A DNA stretch of 64,000 nucleotides from the NCBI GenBank assembly GCA_963763115.1, contig CAVXNM010000062.1, positions 1-64,000 on the forward strand, given 5' to 3'. The stretch's first letter is position 1. Each line of letters begins with the position of its first letter. Under the pieces are notes generated by a model. That model worked only from the letters and a program-made list of their open reading frames with translations, did not search any database and was not told the DNA's origin. The stretch comes from CAVQCA01 sp963763115 (GTDB lineage Bacteria > Pseudomonadota > Gammaproteobacteria > UBA9214). A program made the position numbers and the translations under genes. Positions 61,649 through 64,000 of this stretch are shown here, piece after piece.

Positions 61649-61861
61649 TTATTCGTCTCCGAGCATTCGCCGCCGCCGGTGGTATTCCTCTTCCATGACC
61701 GCCAGGTGCCCGACGACGTTTTCCAGCGTTTCCTGCTTGGACGCATCCTGCGCCTCTTCCAGCCACTGCTCCATTTCCTCGCGCAGCAGGGTCAGGATAT
61801 CGAGCGCGCCGATGAGTTCGTGCAGTTCATCGCGTTTTTCAGGCGGGTTGTCTACGCTCAT
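61649..61861 (-). CDS. Small helical protein of unknown function
   Basis: A 70-residue acidic, all-helical protein (LHELIGALDILTLLREEMEQWLEEAQDASKQE, then MEEEYHRRRRMLGDE). No known motif was recognised. It sits between the zinc block and the ArsB/NhaD permease gene, all on the minus strand. Confidence 0.6.
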   Translation of the reverse strand: MSVDNPPEKRDELHELIGALDILTLLREEMEQWLEEAQDASKQETLENVVGHLAVMEEEYHRRRRMLGDE

Positions 61862-61967
61862 GGATCAAGTCTCCTGTTGATGTGTTTCCCGGCCCGCGCT
61901 ATCGGGAGCCGTCATTCAGCTTCATGTTATCCCGGTTCCGGTGTGCCCGCACGGGATCGATATGCCG

Positions 61968-63311
61968 TCAAAGGTAACGCAGGTAGACGTAGACCGTCGA
62001 GATCAGCAGCGACAGCAGCATCAGCGGGAAGGCCATGAGCAGGAAGGGCAGGAAACGGATCGGGCGACCGGTACGCTCGGCGAAGCTCGCGATGATCAGG
62101 TTCGAACTCGAACCGACGAGGGTTCCGTTGCCGCCGAGACAGGATCCCAGGGACAGCGACCACCAGATCGGGACCAGCGCCTGCGGGCCACCCAGTGAAG
62201 CCGACATACTCTTGATCAGCGGGATCATGGTGGCGACATAGGGGATATTGTCCACAAAGGCCGAGGCCACCGCCGAAGCCCACAGGAGGGAAATGGCCGT
62301 CACCTTGGTATTCCCGCCGGTCAGTTCCAGCAGGTCATGCGCCACGTCCTCCATCAGCCCCGTCGTCCCCAGTCCGTAGACGAGGATGAACAGACCGATG
62401 AAAAAGAAAATCGTCTGCCATTCAATCTCGGCGAAAGTCTGCTCGACGACCTTGTTTTGCTCGCCGGGACTGCGCGGCAGATTATCCAGCAACAGCAGCA
62501 GCGAAGCGCCGAACATGGCGACCGTAGCCACCTCCACGTTGAGGACATCCGCGAGCGTAAATCCCGTGATCACAATGGCGAGCACCGACAGCGACTGCCA
62601 GAGGAGTCGCTTGTCGGTGATGGCGTCGCTCTCCCGGTAATCGAGAACACGCTGGCGGTGCTCGGGGGTGGACGTCAGGTTACGGCCCCAGATCAGATAG
62701 ATGGGCAGCAGCGTGGCGGCAAAGACCACCACCACAAGCGGGGCCAGATTCACCACGAAGTCATTGAAGCTCAGACCCGCGGCGGAACCGATCATGATGT
62801 TCGGGGGATCGCCGATCAGCGTGGCGGTGCCGCCGATGTTCGCCGCGAAAATTTGCGCGAACAGGTACGGATAGGGGTTCACCTTGAGCGCGTCGGTGAT
62901 CAGCAGCGTCACCGGTGCGATCATCAGCACCGTGGTGACATTGGGAAGCAGGGCCGAAAGCACCGCCGTCACCACCGCGAGCATGACCAGAATGCCCCAC
63001 GGCCTGGCGTCGACCTTTTTCGCCGACCAGATCGCGAGAAACTGGAAAATACCGGATTTCTTGGTGATCGCGACAATGATCATCATGCCGGTCAGCAGGC
63101 CGATGGTGTTGAAATCGATCCCGTGCAGGGCGGCTTCCTGATTCAGCAGACCGGCGGCGATCATCAGGCCCGCGGCCATCAGCGACACGATCGCCCGGTT
63201 CAGGCGGTCCGTCATGATGACGACATAGGTCATCACGAAGAGCACGCCGGCAAACCACACGGGGTCCATGCCCAGCAACAGCCGGGCGGCTTCTGTTCCT
63301 TCAGTTACCAA
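61968..63311 (-). CDS. ArsB/NhaD-family permease
   Basis: A 447-residue ion transporter of the IT/ArsB-NhaD superfamily with about 11 helices. Family segments are GIDFNTIGLLTGMMIIVAITKKSG, GGTATLIGDPPNIMIGSAAGL and the second-half repeat CLGGNGTLVGSSSNLIIASFA. These Asn/Thr/Gly loops bind the substrate or Na+. It could be a Na+/H+ antiporter or an arsenite/anion permease; sequence alone does not settle it. It ends the row before the CBS-domain gene, which starts one base away on the same strand. Confidence 0.85.
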   Translation of the reverse strand: MVTEGTEAARLLLGMDPVWFAGVLFVMTYVVIMTDRLNRAIVSLMAAGLMIAAGLLNQEAALHGIDFNTIGLLTGMMIIVAITKKSGIFQFLAIWSAKKVDARPWGILVMLAVVTAVLSALLPNVTTVLMIAPVTLLITDALKVNPYPYLFAQIFAANIGGTATLIGDPPNIMIGSAAGLSFNDFVVNLAPLVVVVFAATLLPIYLIWGRNLTSTPEHRQRVLDYRESDAITDKRLLWQSLSVLAIVITGFTLADVLNVEVATVAMFGASLLLLLDNLPRSPGEQNKVVEQTFAEIEWQTIFFFIGLFILVYGLGTTGLMEDVAHDLLELTGGNTKVTAISLLWASAVASAFVDNIPYVATMIPLIKSMSASLGGPQALVPIWWSLSLGSCLGGNGTLVGSSSNLIIASFAERTGRPIRFLPFLLMAFPLMLLSLLISTVYVYLRYL

Positions 63312-63770
63312 TTAAACCTCGGTGGCGAGTATCTTTCTGGTTACATCCCAATAGGAGATCATGCCCACCAGGCGCCCGCTGGCCTTCTCGACCACCGGTA
63401 CGCTGGTGCGGGTCTTGTAGAGAACCAGCAGCGTTTCCAGTAATGGCGTATCGGGTTCAACCACGGTGACCACTTCATTGATGCACTGGCTGATCGGGCT
63501 GTCCTCCACCTCGATCAGCCGACGATGCAGATCCGGCAGGGTCTCCCGGATGAAGGGGATCGTCGTCAGGCCCTCTTTCATGACAACCGCCGGCGGCAAC
63601 ATGAGTCGCATCAGGCAGTGCACCCCGAATACACCGAGGTAGCAACCGTTGTCATCGACGACCGGCAGGTTACGGTAGCGGTGATGCATGATGTAATGCG
63701 TAGCGGTGCGAACCGTGTCCGAAGGATGCAGTACCGTTGGCTTCGGATCCATGATGACACTGGCGGTCAT
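63312..63770 (-). CDS. Two-CBS-domain protein
   Basis: A 152-residue soluble protein with a CBS pair: the first at VIMDPKPTVLHPSDTVRTATHYIMHHRYRNLPVVDDNGCYLGV and the second at CINEVVTVVEPDTPLLETLLVLYKTRTSVPVVEKASGRLVGMISYWDVTRKI. CBS pairs sense adenosyl ligands or ionic strength and could gate the permease encoded directly downstream. The frame is open upstream to 63995, but ATG 63770 opens directly onto the first CBS domain. Confidence 0.88.
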   Translation of the reverse strand: MTASVIMDPKPTVLHPSDTVRTATHYIMHHRYRNLPVVDDNGCYLGVFGVHCLMRLMLPPAVVMKEGLTTIPFIRETLPDLHRRLIEVEDSPISQCINEVVTVVEPDTPLLETLLVLYKTRTSVPVVEKASGRLVGMISYWDVTRKILATEV

Positions 63771-64000
63771 GGGCGGAGAATCATTGTCATGGATCCACCT
63801 TGGCTCAAAGGGTCGCTGCGTCTCCGGTCCGGACTGACAACATGTCGGGCAGTCCAGACCAGGCACGGTTACGATAGCACAGTGGCGGCGAAGAGAAAAA
63901 GCATTCCGGCAGTTGCGGACGTCTGTACAAGACCGCACCAACATGGGACGACGGGCGCAAAAAAGGGCATAACAGGAAGTCTGCGGCACAAACACCCGAT

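Noticed and set aside
62337..63443. 368-residue plus-strand open frame rich in His, Gln, Arg and Asp
   Set aside because: Antisense to the ArsB/NhaD permease gene, whose helices and motifs are clear.
1..64000. tRNA, rRNA and CRISPR arrays
   Set aside because: No tRNA T-arm patterns in gaps, no rRNA-like conserved stretches, and no regularly spaced short repeats were seen; the only dispersed repeats are the inverted elements described.

Overview
The window reads as a chromosomal segment of a GC-rich, Gram-negative bacterium, most likely a gammaproteobacterium. This is inferred from protein content (LpxL-type lipid A acyltransferase, MlaC, ZnuAB, RhlE, YegQ/TrhP, YheS, YpfJ, NnrU, CstA/YbdD) and from GC-rich third codon positions. 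No rRNA, tRNA, CRISPR array, prophage or complete insertion sequence was recognised.

Regions: (1) 1-1966, the end of cstA with its small partner, a secreted unknown and a GNAT acetyltransferase. (2) 2273-12218, a carbohydrate block: a GH94 phosphorylase-type protein resembling the C-terminal half of NdvB, a discoidin/six-hairpin glycosidase broken by one frameshift at a homopolymer, an SbmA/BacA/ABCD-like transporter with a degenerate ATPase domain, and a GH1 beta-glucosidase. (3) 12281-18458, an OmpR-type two-component system, SulP transporter, Usp protein and MgtE magnesium channel; CTTAAC boxes lie between the kinase gene and sulP. (4) 18531-20379, arsR and an ACR3 arsenite exporter behind a very AT-rich promoter. 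(5) 20614-26641, RNA biology: RhlE helicase, CspA, an RRM protein, a NYN-LOTUS protein, ArfB and TrhP. (6) 27033-30567, an unusual three-gene unit: an unrecognised protein, a DUF47/PhoU-like protein and a pyruvate phosphate dikinase lacking its PEP/pyruvate domain. (7) 30942-38099, a GMC oxidoreductase with a Tat-signal partner, a lipoprotein, NnrU, a fasciclin protein and a free-standing PDC sensor domain. (8) 38135-45458, LplT-PlsC fusion, an ABC-F ATPase, a PhoH-like ATPase and two membrane proteins. (9) 45683-54777, a giant FAD/Fe-S dehydrogenase, glycosyltransferase 25, LpxL-type acyltransferase, MlaC and a YiiX-like hydrolase. (10) 54893-56660, a small accessory island: RelE/CopG toxin-antitoxin, an IS4 transposase relic, and a decayed hicAB pair between attC-like core sites that automated ORF calling would miss. 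(11) 56771-63770, a zinc block (YpfJ, ZnuB, ZnuA, porin, small Cys/His protein) without a visible ATPase, then an ArsB/NhaD permease and a CBS-domain protein.

Dispersed repeats punctuate the intergenic gaps. Five copies of an inverted-repeat element (TTCACCGCAGAGACGC ends) and several GGATTCCCGC/GCGGGAATGAC palindromes were found, one palindrome nested inside a copy of the first element. At least four frameshifts occur in otherwise good genes; some may be assembly errors, and these are flagged.

The best candidate for something undescribed is the 27033-30567 unit, where an ATP-dependent phosphohistidine enzyme has lost its normal acceptor domain and is translationally coupled to a PhoU-like protein and an unknown protein.
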